Shown here piece after piece: positions 40,434-50,200 of a stretch of DNA of 53,811 nt (position 1 is its first letter; the number at the start of each line of letters is the position of its first letter). The stretch comes from CBDCWA01 sp046048295 (GTDB taxonomy: Bacteria > Pseudomonadota > Alphaproteobacteria > Rhizobiales > Hyphomicrobiaceae). The position numbers and the translations under genes are program-made. Below the pieces are notes generated by a model. The model saw only the letters and a program-made list of their open reading frames with translations, was not told the DNA's origin and did not search any database. The DNA lies in the NCBI GenBank assembly GCA_046048295.1, contig JBJOGJ010000001.1, positions 1 to 53,811 of the forward strand, read 5' to 3'.

Positions 40434-42143
40434 TCAGGCCCTCGCCTGCGTAATCACGTTGATGAGCGCGGGTGTCCCGGAACGGACAGCTTCAAGCCCT
40501 TTCGCAAGCGCATCCTTGAGCTCGTCGGGATGCTCGACCCGGCACCCAAAACCGCCGATCGTCTCTATCGTCTTTTCGTAGGCCGGCGACGGAGTGAGTT
40601 CCGTGAGCGGCATCTGGTTCGCAGCCGCCGCCCTGCCGTCGGGATAGACGTGCAGCGTCGCCGTCCTGACTGCGTGCCAGGAGCTGTTGTTGGCGATGAT
40701 GGTGAGCGTCGCGAGCCCTTCCGCCTTCTGCATGAAATGGTAGGGAACCGGATTGCCGAACATGTAGGAGCCATCGCCGACGGCGACGATCACCTCGCGC
40801 TGAGGTGCCGCGAGCTTGGCCCCGAGCGCAGCCCCGAGGGCGAGCCCGAGCCCGCCTGCCTGCGTCCCCCCCATCAGGCTGCCCGGCTCGGTAAGGTCGA
40901 GTTGTGCGACCGGCATGCCGAGTTCCGAGATGCAGATCGCATCCTTCGCCTTGAGGTCGTTGAGGCAGGCCGCGATGTAGGCGTTCGAGATCGGCACCTT
41001 CTTGGCTGCAGCAGCAGCGGCATCGGCCCGCCGCTTCTGCGCCGCCGCACGCAGCTCGCCAACCCGCTCGCGTCTGGCCGCGATCGACTTCGCATCCGCC
41101 CGCTCGCCCAGCGCCGTCGCCAGCCGCCGCATGGAAGCAGCGACGTTCCCGGCCACCGCAATGTCATAGCTGAACCCGATGAACGGATAGCGCGCACGCA
41201 GCGGGTCCGCCGACATATGCACGACCTTCGTACCGGATTTGGGCCCACCGAGCTTCGGAATCCATGGCACGGTGCAGTCGATGAGCAGGATCAGATCTGC
41301 CTGGTCGAGAACGGCCTGCGGCGGATCGAACCCGAGGTGCATCTCGTGCTCGGTAGAGATGTTGATGTCCTGCGCATCAGCCTGGAAAACTGGCAGCGCA
41401 AAACTTCCGGCGAGGTCGCTGAGCGCCCGGAAGCCCTCGACGGTGCGGCCGGCCGACGACGTTATGATCACCGGGAACTTCGCGCGCGCGACGAGCGCCG
41501 CAACGGAATCGATTGCCCCCTGCGCGGGTTCCGTTTCCGACGCGCCGCAAACTCTCTCCAACCCCGGATCGCCGACAACCGCAGGATCGGCCAGCACCTC
41601 GCGCGGCAGCGTCAAGTATACCGGCCCCTTCGGCTCGCTCATTGCGATGTCCAGCGCCCGGTCGACGACCGCCCTGACCGGCTGACCGGCTCTGAGCTCA
41701 TAGTCCCATTTCACGAACTCGCGCACCATCCCGCCCTGGTCGAAGCACTCCTGCCCCCAATGGATCGGACGATTGCGGGAAGCCGGATGACCATGCTCGG
41801 TGAGTGGGGTGCGCCCGGCGGCAAGCAGAATGGGCACGTTGTCCCGCGCCGCGTTCATCAGGCCACAGAGGGCATTTGCCGTGCCGACCGAGACGTGCAC
41901 CATGACGGCCGCGATCTTTCCGCTCGCACGGTAGTAGCCGTAGGCCATCGACATCGCCACGTTCTCGTGCGGAACGGTTATGAACCGTGGCACCTTGTCG
42001 GCACCCTGGGTCCTGCTGATGGCCTCGATAATGGGTGCAAAATCGGTGCCCGCATTGGCGAAAACGACCTCGACGCCGCGCCGGCCGAGTTGCGAGATGT
42101 AGGACTGGGCAGTTATTTCATGTGGCACAGCGGTCGTATCCAA
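40434..42143 (-). CDS. Thiamine diphosphate-dependent enzyme, acetolactate synthase-like
   Basis: A 569-residue ThDP enzyme with all three domains. The N-terminal pyrimidine-binding part has the cofactor-activating Glu60 in VPHENVAMSMAYGY. The central domain runs to about residue 340, and the C-terminal PP domain has GDGSYMFGNP (about 455) with the Mg/ThDP-binding NNSSW segment. Family members include acetolactate synthase, sulfoacetaldehyde acetyltransferase and benzoylformate or indolepyruvate decarboxylases; which one applies is not clear. I chose a TTG start at 42143 because GAGAGG lies about 9 bases before it. The in-frame ATG at 42260 would add a Arg/Cys-rich stretch without family match. 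It lies directly upstream of the LLM monooxygenase. Confidence 0.8.
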   Translation of the reverse strand: MDTTAVPHEITAQSYISQLGRRGVEVVFANAGTDFAPIIEAISRTQGADKVPRFITVPHENVAMSMAYGYYRASGKIAAVMVHVSVGTANALCGLMNAARDNVPILLAAGRTPLTEHGHPASRNRPIHWGQECFDQGGMVREFVKWDYELRAGQPVRAVVDRALDIAMSEPKGPVYLTLPREVLADPAVVGDPGLERVCGASETEPAQGAIDSVAALVARAKFPVIITSSAGRTVEGFRALSDLAGSFALPVFQADAQDINISTEHEMHLGFDPPQAVLDQADLILLIDCTVPWIPKLGGPKSGTKVVHMSADPLRARYPFIGFSYDIAVAGNVAASMRRLATALGERADAKSIAARRERVGELRAAAQKRRADAAAAAAKKVPISNAYIAACLNDLKAKDAICISELGMPVAQLDLTEPGSLMGGTQAGGLGLALGAALGAKLAAPQREVIVAVGDGSYMFGNPVPYHFMQKAEGLATLTIIANNSSWHAVRTATLHVYPDGRAAAANQMPLTELTPSPAYEKTIETIGGFGCRVEHPDELKDALAKGLEAVRSGTPALINVITQARA

Positions 42144-42328
42144 GACGCATATCCTCTCATTGGCTTTGTCGGGATCTGTGGCCCGATGCGTTGCTCGAAC
42201 TGAAGCACATCGAAGTCTTTCCGGCAATTGCAGGCGCGGCAGCCGCCGGCAGCCTTGCAACGGTCGAACTTCGGAGTTAACGAGAGGCCGCCCTGTCGCG
42301 TTTCGCCAGCGAACTTTCCGAGGCCTCT

Positions 42329-42667
42329 GTGAGACTGCTCAAGTCGATATTCGTACCCATCGCCGTGTTCTTCACGCCGATCCTTCGCTTCCTCGGCGCG
42401 CTGTTCCTCCTCGGTTCGGTTATCGCCTTGACCGCGGACTTCTCGAGCACGTCGCATGCCTCCGGCTTCGGCACGCTCCAGATCCATATGGCGGACTTCG
42501 CACCCCAGACCCTGGCGGCCCTGAAGCTGGATACCAGCCGCAGCATCTCAAGCTTCTTCCTGCGCCTCTACATGAACGCGCCGGCCTTCCTGAGCCTCGG
42601 GCTGACCGGCGCACTGCTCCTCGTGCTCGGCCGCCGCAGGCGTCAGGTTCGCATTTACGCAAATTGA
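42329..42667 (+). CDS. Small conserved membrane protein
   Basis: A 112-residue protein with two hydrophobic segments (about 8-35 and 88-104), an extended polar stretch between them and a basic C-terminal end (RRRRQVRIYAN). Similar short two-helix proteins occur in Hyphomicrobiales, with no known role. The start is a GTG at 42329 with CGAGG about 6 bases ahead. It is divergent from the ThDP enzyme and ends 16 bases before the convergent conserved membrane protein. Confidence 0.65.
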   Translation: MRLLKSIFVPIAVFFTPILRFLGALFLLGSVIALTADFSSTSHASGFGTLQIHMADFAPQTLAALKLDTSRSISSFFLRLYMNAPAFLSLGLTGALLLVLGRRRRQVRIYAN

Positions 42668-42683
42668 CCGAAAGTCAGGCCCA

Positions 42684-43511
42684 TCAGCGAGCTTTGGTAG
42701 CTGACGGCGGTGCGACGGAGCGCACCACCGCATCGCGTGCCTGCTCGCCACGGTCGGTATCCGGAGACATGTAGTCGGCGCTGACCCCGAGTCCGAGCAG
42801 CAGGACGAGACCGCCTATCAGGGCATACATGAAGCGCCGATGCCTGGAATTGAGCATCTCGAGGTCGGAGGCGTCGAGTTTCGTCTCCTCGGGCAAAGCT
42901 GCGAGCCCCAGCAGCTTGCGCGACGCCTGCCGCCGCACGGCACCGACGTCCACCAGCCTGATCCCGGCCCGGGCAGCGATGTCCTCTGCGATGTCGCATA
43001 TTGGAAACAGCGGATCGACGTCCGCTTCGCTCACGTATCCAAGCGAGTAGGCCTCCCCGTTCTTGTCGATGATGCGCGCTCCGACCATCATCACCGGCGC
43101 CAGATAGCCTCCGTAGACCTCACGCCGAAGTTCTACGAGATGCATCTGCGCATAGGGAATCTCGCGCTTGCGGTAGAACATCGTCGGCAGCAACGCCCGC
43201 CGGTAGGGCAGCACGAACCGTACCCCCCTCTGCCCCACCTCGATACGTGCCTGGACAGAATTCAGGAGCTCGAAAAGTATGAGCAGCATGATTACGGTGA
43301 ACGCAACCGCGATGACGCCGAGCCCCCAGGTCTCCAGCCATACGCCCGCCGCGACCCGCTGGTACAGCATCACCGGGAGACTGACGAAGAACGGCAGTAG
43401 GATTAGGAACACGAGCGCAAAAAGCGTGATCCGTACCCCGCTCGCGCGGTAGACTTTCGTCACCGGCCTGGAAAGATCCGGCATCACGTTAGAGCTTGCA
43501 CCCGCAGCCAT
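42684..43511 (-). CDS. Conserved membrane protein with PH-like domain
   Basis: A 275-residue protein. Two membrane segments lie near residues 28-50 and 60-85 (ITLFALVFLILLPFFVSLPVM and LGVIAVAFTVIMLLILF). They are followed by a strand-rich cytoplasmic or periplasmic part (ARIEVGQRGVRFVLPYRRALLPTMFYRKREIPYAQM), which has the look of a bacterial PH-type domain. A third hydrophobic segment (YALIGGLVLLLGLGVSA) lies near the C terminus. Function is unknown. The ATG at 43511 is preceded by a GGGGTAGGGG purine run. It is divergent from msrA. Confidence 0.65.
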   Translation of the reverse strand: MAAGASSNVMPDLSRPVTKVYRASGVRITLFALVFLILLPFFVSLPVMLYQRVAAGVWLETWGLGVIAVAFTVIMLLILFELLNSVQARIEVGQRGVRFVLPYRRALLPTMFYRKREIPYAQMHLVELRREVYGGYLAPVMMVGARIIDKNGEAYSLGYVSEADVDPLFPICDIAEDIAARAGIRLVDVGAVRRQASRKLLGLAALPEETKLDASDLEMLNSRHRRFMYALIGGLVLLLGLGVSADYMSPDTDRGEQARDAVVRSVAPPSATKAR

Positions 43512-43638
43512 CGTCCCCTACCCCTCACCAACAGTTGATCTTCCGCAATTCTTGCGCGAAGACCCAGCGTCGATAGACATCCTATATACCGGCAAGACGA
43601 CGCCTGTAACACCACCCCGGCATCGAGAGGGATCGCCC

Positions 43639-44301
43639 ATGTTCTTTTCGACCAAGAAGTTGACGCTACCCGACCCTGACAAGGCATTGAAAGGTCGGCC
43701 AAATCCGATACCAACGGCAAGCGAGCACTTCGTCAACGGAAACCCGCTGAAGGGACCGTTTCCCGCAGGCCACGAAATGGCGGTCTTCGGAATGGGCTGC
43801 TTCTGGGGCGCCGAGCGCAAGTTCTGGCAGCTCGGCAACGGGATTTTCGTAACCGCCGCCGGGTACGCCGCCGGCTATACGCCGAACCCCACCTACGACG
43901 AGGTCTGCTCGGGCATGACCGGCCACAACGAGGTCGTGCTCGTCGTCTTCGATCCGCGCGCCATATCCTACGAGCAGCTCCTGAAGACGTTCTGGGAGAG
44001 CCATGATCCGACACAGGGCATGCGCCAGGGCAATGACGCAGGTACGCAGTACCGTTCCGGCATTTATACCTATTCCGATGCGCAGCGCGAGGCCGCCGAG
44101 GCGAGCAGAGCCGCCTACGAAGTCGCTCTCCGGTCTGCCGGACACGGCGCCATCACCACCGAGATCCTGCCAGCCACAGAGTTCTACTACGCCGAGGACT
44201 ACCACCAGCAGTACTTGGCCAAGGTCCCGCACGGATATTGCGGCCTGGGTGGCACGGGCGTCGCCTGTCCCGTCGGCACCGGCACCACACTCAAGACGTG
44301 A
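43639..44301 (+). CDS. msrA: Peptide-methionine (S)-S-oxide reductase MsrA
   Basis: A 220-residue MsrA. The catalytic motif GCFWGAER places the nucleophilic Cys at residue 54, and GYAAGYTPNPTYDEVCSGMTGHNEVV and DPTQGMRQGNDAGTQYRS follow as usual. A second Cys in HGYCGLGG and a third in ACPVG near the C terminus match the resolving-cysteine positions of MsrA, so thioredoxin recycling is expected. It repairs oxidised methionine in proteins. The frame is open from 43552, but the ATG at 43639 has a GAGAGGGA site and begins at the family start. A glutathionyl-hydroquinone reductase gene follows 10 bases after the stop. Confidence 0.95.
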   Translation: MFFSTKKLTLPDPDKALKGRPNPIPTASEHFVNGNPLKGPFPAGHEMAVFGMGCFWGAERKFWQLGNGIFVTAAGYAAGYTPNPTYDEVCSGMTGHNEVVLVVFDPRAISYEQLLKTFWESHDPTQGMRQGNDAGTQYRSGIYTYSDAQREAAEASRAAYEVALRSAGHGAITTEILPATEFYYAEDYHQQYLAKVPHGYCGLGGTGVACPVGTGTTLKT

Positions 44302-44311
44302 GGACAGTGCG

Positions 44312-45295
44312 ATGGGCCTCCTGATAGACGGCGTGTGGCACGATGAGCGGCCCGACCAGTCGAAATCCGGCGGCCGCTTCGTGCGCAAGGATTCAGCGTT
44401 CCGGAACTGGATCACGCCCGACGGCAGTCCCGGCCCAACCGGTGCAGGCGGCTTTCAGGCCGAGCCCGGCCGCTACCACCTTTATGTGTCCTACGCCTGC
44501 CCATGGGCCCATCGCACCCTCATCGTCCGCAAGCTCAAGGGACTGGAGGACGTCGTGTCGTACGACGTCGTCCACCCGATCAACATCGAGAAGGGCTGGT
44601 CGTTCGCTCCAGGCTTTCCTGGCTCGACTGGTGACCGCGTCAACGCCGCGGCGACCCTCGCCGACATCTACTGCCTGGCCGACAAGACCTACACTGGCCG
44701 TGTCACCGTACCCGTATTGTGGGACCGCAAGCGCAATACGATCGTCAACAACGAGTCTTCCGAGATCATCAGGATGATGAACACGGCCTTCGCATCCGTC
44801 GGTGCAGGCGGCCCGGATCTCGTGCCAGGCCATCTCGAGGCGGAGATCGATTCGATCAACTCCCGCGTCTATGCGGACATCAACAACGGCGTCTACCGCT
44901 GCGGGTTCGCGACGACGCAGGAAGCCTACGAGGAAGCATTTCACGGCCTGTTCCTCGCGCTCGATTGGCTCGACCACAGCCTTGCCCGCCAGCGTTATCT
45001 GCTGGGCAACAGAGCCACGGAAGCAGACTGGCGCCTGTTCCCGACGCTGGTGCGCTTCGATCCGGTCTACTACAGCCACTTCAAGTGCAACCTGCGCCGC
45101 ATCTCGGACTATCCGAACCTGTCCGGCTACCTCCGCGACCTCTACCAGACACCCGGCATCGCAGAGACCGTCAGCATCGAACACATAAAGACGCACTATT
45201 ACGGGGCACAGCAGCGCATCAATCCGACCGGCATCGTGCCTATCGGCCCGATCATTGAGCTGGAGTCGCCGCATGAACGCGGCTTGCTGTCGTGA
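44312..45295 (+). CDS. Glutathionyl-hydroquinone reductase (Xi-class GST, YqjG/EcmB-like)
   Basis: A 327-residue Xi-class glutathione transferase. The catalytic Cys63 sits in YACPWAHRTLIV. The family motifs GWSFAPGFPGSTGDRVN, VTVPVLWDRKRNTIVNNESSEIIRMMN and LLGNRATEADWRLFPTLVRFDPVYYSHFKCNLRRI all match glutathionyl-hydroquinone reductases, which remove glutathione from glutathionyl-hydroquinones formed during quinone stress. A GAGGA site precedes the ATG at 44312. It is in an operon with msrA (10-base gap), an oxidative-damage pairing. The last 44 bases overlap, tail to tail, the 3' end of the minus-strand FMN glutamate-synthase-like gene. Confidence 0.92.
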   Translation: MGLLIDGVWHDERPDQSKSGGRFVRKDSAFRNWITPDGSPGPTGAGGFQAEPGRYHLYVSYACPWAHRTLIVRKLKGLEDVVSYDVVHPINIEKGWSFAPGFPGSTGDRVNAAATLADIYCLADKTYTGRVTVPVLWDRKRNTIVNNESSEIIRMMNTAFASVGAGGPDLVPGHLEAEIDSINSRVYADINNGVYRCGFATTQEAYEEAFHGLFLALDWLDHSLARQRYLLGNRATEADWRLFPTLVRFDPVYYSHFKCNLRRISDYPNLSGYLRDLYQTPGIAETVSIEHIKTHYYGAQQRINPTGIVPIGPIIELESPHERGLLS

Positions 45296-46790
45296 CGGCG
45301 CCCGGAATCGGTGGATAGAGTTCGTCGAGCGGTATTGACTTGCCATTCGGCTGCACCAGCCTGCAGTGCAGCCGGTTGAGCGCCCGGGGATGCGACACGC
45401 CGCACGAATGGGCAATGATCCCCACGCCGTAGCGGAGCTTCTCCAGGTAGTTCTTCACCCTTACCGCCTTGTCCTCCGGATCGAGACCGCGCTGCAGCCG
45501 GCGGTCGTGCGTCGTGATCCCCGTTGGGCAGGTGTTGCGGTTGCACTTGAGCGCCTGGATGCACCCGAGCGCGAACATGAACCCGCGCGCCGAAACGACC
45601 GTGTCAGCTCCGGCGCAAAAGGCCCAGGCCACTTCCGCCGGCGTGACGAGCTTCCCCGATGCCACGACCTTGATGCGCTCGCGCAGCCCGTGCTTGACGA
45701 GAATGTCGACGACGATTGGCAAGGCCTCACGAATCGGCAGCCCGACATTGTCCATCAGCGGCATCGGTGCAGCACCGGTTCCTCCGTCGCCGGAATCGAG
45801 CGTAATGAAATCGGGTGCGCTCTCGATACCCCGCCTGTTGATCTCCTCGCACAGCGTATCCAGCCAGCCGTAGGCACCGATCGCAGCCTTGAAACCCACC
45901 GGCTTCTCGGCGATCGCGCGCACCATGTTGATGTAGTCGATGAGCTCGCCGACGTTGTCGATCTCCGGGTGGCGGTTGGGAGAAATCGACGCCTCACCAA
46001 CCGGAATGCCGCGGATTTTGGCTATCTCTGGCGTTACCTTCGCACCCGGAAGGATGCCGCCTTTACCGGGCTTGGCGCCTTGCGACATCTTGAGTTCGAT
46101 CATTTTGATCTCGGAACGCATTGCAAGTGATCTGAGCTTTTCCGGATCCAAACTGCCATCCTCGCCACGAACGCCATACTTGGCCGTGCCGATCTGGAAA
46201 ACGATGTCGCACCCGCCCTCAAGATGCCACTCCGAGACGCCGCCTTCGCCGGTGTTGAGCCAGCAGCCGGCCAGCCTCGCGCCTTTCGAGAGCGCCCTGA
46301 CGGCGGGCTTCGATAGTGCGCCGTAGCTCATGCCGGAAATATTGATGATGGATTGGGATTGGTAAGGGTACCGGCAGTATGGCCCAAACGTTATGGGCCC
46401 CGCCGCGACCGCATCCTCGTCGAGAGTCGGAAATGGACAATTGACGAAGATCGGTGTTCCAACGATCGCGAGGCTACGGGTCGATCCGAATGGCACCGTA
46501 TTGTCGCGCCCTTCCGAAGAACGGTAGATCCACTCCCGCTCCACCCTGTTGAAGGGCATCTCCTCGCGATCCATCGCGAAGAAGTACTGGCGAAAGAATT
46601 CGCCAAGTGTCGCGAATATGTACCTGAACCGCCCGATGACTGGATAGTTGTGGCGGATGGCGTCTCTCGTCTGCCAGATGTCGAGAAGAAATATGACGAC
46701 GAGAAGAAGCGCAAAAAGTCCGATCACGAACACGAACAGTGTTGCGAGAACGCTGAGGCCCTGCATGGTGAACTGCCCGATGAGATCCAT
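45252..46790 (-). CDS. FMN-binding glutamate synthase-family protein (membrane-anchored)
   Basis: A 512-residue protein. One or two hydrophobic segments near residues 10-40 anchor it. Residues about 110-480 are the FMN/Fe-S domain of the glutamate synthase large subunit type: INISGMSYGALSKPAVRALS, NTGEGGVSEWHLEGG, KPGKGGILPGAKVTPEIA, DFITLDSGDGGTGAAP and CNRNTCPTGITTHD, where cysteines could hold a 3Fe-4S-type cluster. There is no glutaminase (Gln-amidotransferase) domain, so ammonia or another substrate must be used, or the reaction is different. An AGGGGGC site lies ahead of the ATG. The trxA terminator and a 126-base gap separate it from trxA. Confidence 0.85.
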   Translation of the reverse strand: MDLIGQFTMQGLSVLATLFVFVIGLFALLLVVIFLLDIWQTRDAIRHNYPVIGRFRYIFATLGEFFRQYFFAMDREEMPFNRVEREWIYRSSEGRDNTVPFGSTRSLAIVGTPIFVNCPFPTLDEDAVAAGPITFGPYCRYPYQSQSIINISGMSYGALSKPAVRALSKGARLAGCWLNTGEGGVSEWHLEGGCDIVFQIGTAKYGVRGEDGSLDPEKLRSLAMRSEIKMIELKMSQGAKPGKGGILPGAKVTPEIAKIRGIPVGEASISPNRHPEIDNVGELIDYINMVRAIAEKPVGFKAAIGAYGWLDTLCEEINRRGIESAPDFITLDSGDGGTGAAPMPLMDNVGLPIREALPIVVDILVKHGLRERIKVVASGKLVTPAEVAWAFCAGADTVVSARGFMFALGCIQALKCNRNTCPTGITTHDRRLQRGLDPEDKAVRVKNYLEKLRYGVGIIAHSCGVSHPRALNRLHCRLVQPNGKSIPLDELYPPIPGAVTTASRVHAATPAQ

Positions 46791-46850
46791 CTATGCCCCC
46801 TGACCAGGTTCCGGAAACCGAGTTAGAAAAGTACAGGGGCCATGATAACA

Positions 46851-46878
46851 GAAACCCCGGCGGGCAGGCCGGGGTTTC
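46851..46878 (-). terminator. Rho-independent-type terminator downstream of trxA
   Basis: GAAACCCCGGC (46851-46861), a GGGCAG loop and GCCGGGGTTTC (46868-46878) form a perfect 11-base stem, 39 bases after the trxA stop. On the minus strand it is followed by TGTTATC, a short T-containing tail. Confidence 0.8.
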
Positions 46879-46916
46879 CGCTTCAAATCGTTCTCAAAAG
46901 TCCGCGAGGCGCGACG

Positions 46917-47246
46917 TCACACCGAAACGGTGCCGCCGATCCACTCCGCAAGTTTCGTCTTCTGAATGAGCGCGCCCACGTGATGGTCGGCCACCTCGCC
47001 GTCCTTGAAGATCATCAGCGTCGGCATCGCCTGGATCCGGTAGCGCTGCGCGATTTCGGGGCTCTTGTCGACATCGACCTTGACCACCTTGAGCCGGCCC
47101 TTCATCTCGCTTGCCACCTGCTCGAGCGCCGGCGCCATGGCCTTGCACGGGCCGCACCACTCGGCGAAGAAATCGACGAGAACCGGCTCGGAGGACTTGA
47201 GAACCTCCTCTTCGAAGTTCTGCTCGGAAACGAGGGTAGCGGCCAT
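46917..47246 (-). CDS. trxA: Thioredoxin
   Basis: A 109-residue classical thioredoxin: DFFAEWCGPCKAMAP has the redox pair Cys31 and Cys34, VDVDKSPEIAQRYRIQAMPTLMIFKDGE contains the cis-proline (MPT), and the helix at the end is intact. It reduces protein disulfides and serves reductases such as MsrA and ribonucleotide reductase. The ATG at 47246 has a GGAGA site; a frame open to 47318 overlaps addA and has no site of its own. It sits 46 bases after addA in the order addB-addA-trxA, which is standard for Hyphomicrobiales. Confidence 0.97.
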   Translation of the reverse strand: MAATLVSEQNFEEEVLKSSEPVLVDFFAEWCGPCKAMAPALEQVASEMKGRLKVVKVDVDKSPEIAQRYRIQAMPTLMIFKDGEVADHHVGALIQKTKLAEWIGGTVSV

Positions 47247-47292
47247 TTCTGTTCTCCAATCTCCGCTGGGCGGACTGTTCGCTGCCGGGAAC

Positions 47293-50200
47293 TTAGGTAC
47301 CGTCCGCGATAGCGTCAAGCCGTGCGCGATCGAGCTGCCAGAGGCAGGCTTCGTAGCTGTCGAGAACCGAACCCGGTGTCTCCATCAATGAAGGTGTTTC
47401 CGTCCAGAGTATGGCCGCCCTCATCGTTTTCCCGGGGAAGATTTGCTGCACTGCAAGACGGTAGGCGGCGAGCTGATAGAGATACGCTGGCGCCACAGAC
47501 TGTAATGTCGCCGGCGCCGAACGGTTGGTCTTGTAGTCGGCGATCAATACCGTGTCGGGCGTAACGAGGAGGCGGTCGATCTGGCCGGTGATTCGCAGTG
47601 GTGCGCCCGACTGCCCTGCGGGTCGGGCCACATTGGCGACGATCGGAACTTCCGCGCGCGCCCCGGGGCCGAACAGATCCCCGAACCCGGGCGTTTCCAG
47701 TACGGCGAGCGTCTCGCCGACGATGCTATCGCGTATAGCACGCCGCAGTGGCGCCCCTCGCACCTCGACATAGCCCTCGGCCACGCTCCGACGCTCGCTC
47801 GGCGGGACTCCAGGCAGGTATTCGAGCAATGCGTGCGTGATGATGCCCCGCAGCAACCCCGCATCGCGCGACAACATGAGCGGCGATAGGTTTCGCGCCT
47901 CGCTCGGGTCGGATCGCTCGAGCGGTAGCGGCTCTGCCGGATCGCCGGTCTCGTCGAACTCGAGCGGCGCCAGGCGGGACGGCGCCAGGGGGATCGTCAC
48001 CTGTGTCTCTGCCGGCGCCGGCCTCGTCGCCCACTCGGGAAGTGCAACTGACGGCAAATGCCCCCGCGTCTCTACCCGTGGCGTCTCGAATTCCGCCGTC
48101 TGCTGTCCGCTCAACCGCAGCACCTCGCCGCCACCCGTCTCGACCTTCTCGAGCCGGCCGTCCAAGGCTTCGCTGATGACATCGTACCAGCAGCCCTTTT
48201 CCCGTCCCTTCTTGTTCTCGAAGCCAGCGATGTAGAGCCTGTCACGAGCCCGGGTCATCGCCACGTAGAGAAGTCGGTTTCGTTCCTCGGCCTCGGCGGT
48301 TGCGACGTGCGATCTCGCCCTCTCCACGACCTCGATGAGACCGGAGCCTTTCACAGGCCATGCCCTCAGCCCCATTGGCTCGGCCAATCCGTCTACTGCC
48401 CCGATGTCAAGCAGGGCAGCACCCCGGGCCCTGCCGGCCGCGCACGTATCGGGCAGAAAGACGACCGGCGCCTCAAGACCTTTTGCGCCATGCACAGTCA
48501 TAACGCGCACCTCGTTGCGCCCATGCTCCATGTCGCGCTTGAGTTCACGCCGCGCCTTGCGCACGTAGTCAACGAACCCTGTAAGCGACGGTGTCGCGCG
48601 GTCGTCGAATGCGATTGCGAGGCTGAGAAACTCGTCAATCGGATCGACTGCCTCCAAACCGAGGCGCTTGAGAAATCGCGCACGCATGCCGTCGCGATCG
48701 AGCAGCGAGGCAAAGAACTCGAACGGCGGCTTGATATCTGACTGCGCCCGCCATCGCTTGAGACGATCGGCGGCCTCGCCATACCGCAGCGTTCTAGCGG
48801 CCGCACCGAGAAGCGTCGACCACAACATTCCTTTTCGCTTCGGAGCCAGCTCCAGGAGATCGTCATCGTTGAGCCCGAACATCGGCGACTTGAGGACGGT
48901 GGCCAACGCCAGGTCGTCCTCCGGCAACGTAAGGAAATCTGCGAGCGCAAGCAGGTCCTGCACCACCACCTGGTCCGCAAGCATCATCCGGTCGGCGCCA
49001 GCCACGGCAATCTTACGCGCCTTGAGCGCTGCAACCATTGGCTCGGCGAATGGATACCGCTTGCGAACCAGGATGAGAATATCGCCGGCCGTGATCGGCC
49101 GGTTCTCCGACACGATCATTTCTCCGGACTTCAACCAGCCATCGATCGTCTCCGCGATCTTGTTCGCCAGCGCATTTGCGGGCGAACGCGCTGCGGCTTC
49201 TTCCACCGGCTGCCAGAGATCGCCATCCTCCACCGCTTCGTGCTTGAACGTCGGCCAGATCTCCACCAGCCCGGCCTGCCCGATCCTGCGGGCATGGTGG
49301 CAAACCGCCTCCGCCCCCGCCGTGAGGCCCGGCGTACGTCGCGGATCGGCAAACACATCGTCGACCGCCTCTAGTACGGTCTTCACCGTCCGGAACGACA
49401 GTGTCAGCGGCACGCTGCACAAGTCCATGCCGGCGAGCCTCGCAAGCTCTTTGAACCGCGCCCCGGCATCGGCGAACATTTTCGGTGCGGCGCCCTGGAA
49501 CGAATAGATCGACTGCTTCTCGTCGCCGACGGCAAAAAGCGTCCTCACCTTCTCGCTCGCCCCCGTGCCCGCGAAGAACTCGCGTGCCAGATGATCGACG
49601 ATCGTCCATTGAAGCGGGCTCGTATCCTGCGCCTCGTCGACGAGTATGTGCTGCAGCCCGCCGTCGAGCTTGTAGAGCACCCACTGCGCGGCGCTGGCCC
49701 CCTCGAGAAGGTGAGCGGTATGCATGATGAGATCGTCGAAATCGAGGGCGGCCCGCCGCGCCTTTGCTTCCGAATAGCCTTGCAGGACGCGTTCCGCTAA
49801 CCGTACCAGCGCCAGCGTGGCACCTATGACGATGAGTCCCTGTCGCTCGCGAACCAGGCGTTCGCATGCATCCCTCGCCCGCACCAGCGGATCGACGATC
49901 TCCGGATGCGCAGTCCTGATCGCCTTGGTCACGAACCGGCTGTCGGATCGGGCGAGCTTCTGCTGTGTCAGCAACCCCGCCTCCAGCGCCACCACGCATT
50001 CCGGCCTGCTCTTCGCGTGTCGCGCCTCGAGAAGCCGTCGTGCGATTTCCTGGTCGGTCTTACCTCCCCCGGAAAGTATGCCCGCTGCCTGCTCCAGAAA
50101 GCCCTGCGGAATGAGACCTGCGATGTCGTCCTGCAGGCTCTCGATGGTCACGTCGTTCCTGACACAGAAAATGCGTCGGTAATGGCCTTCGATGGCCGCA

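Noticed and set aside
40530..42203. A 557-codon plus-strand open frame opposite the ThDP enzyme gene
   Set aside because: The minus strand shows intact ThDP motifs; the plus-strand product is an Arg-rich shadow.
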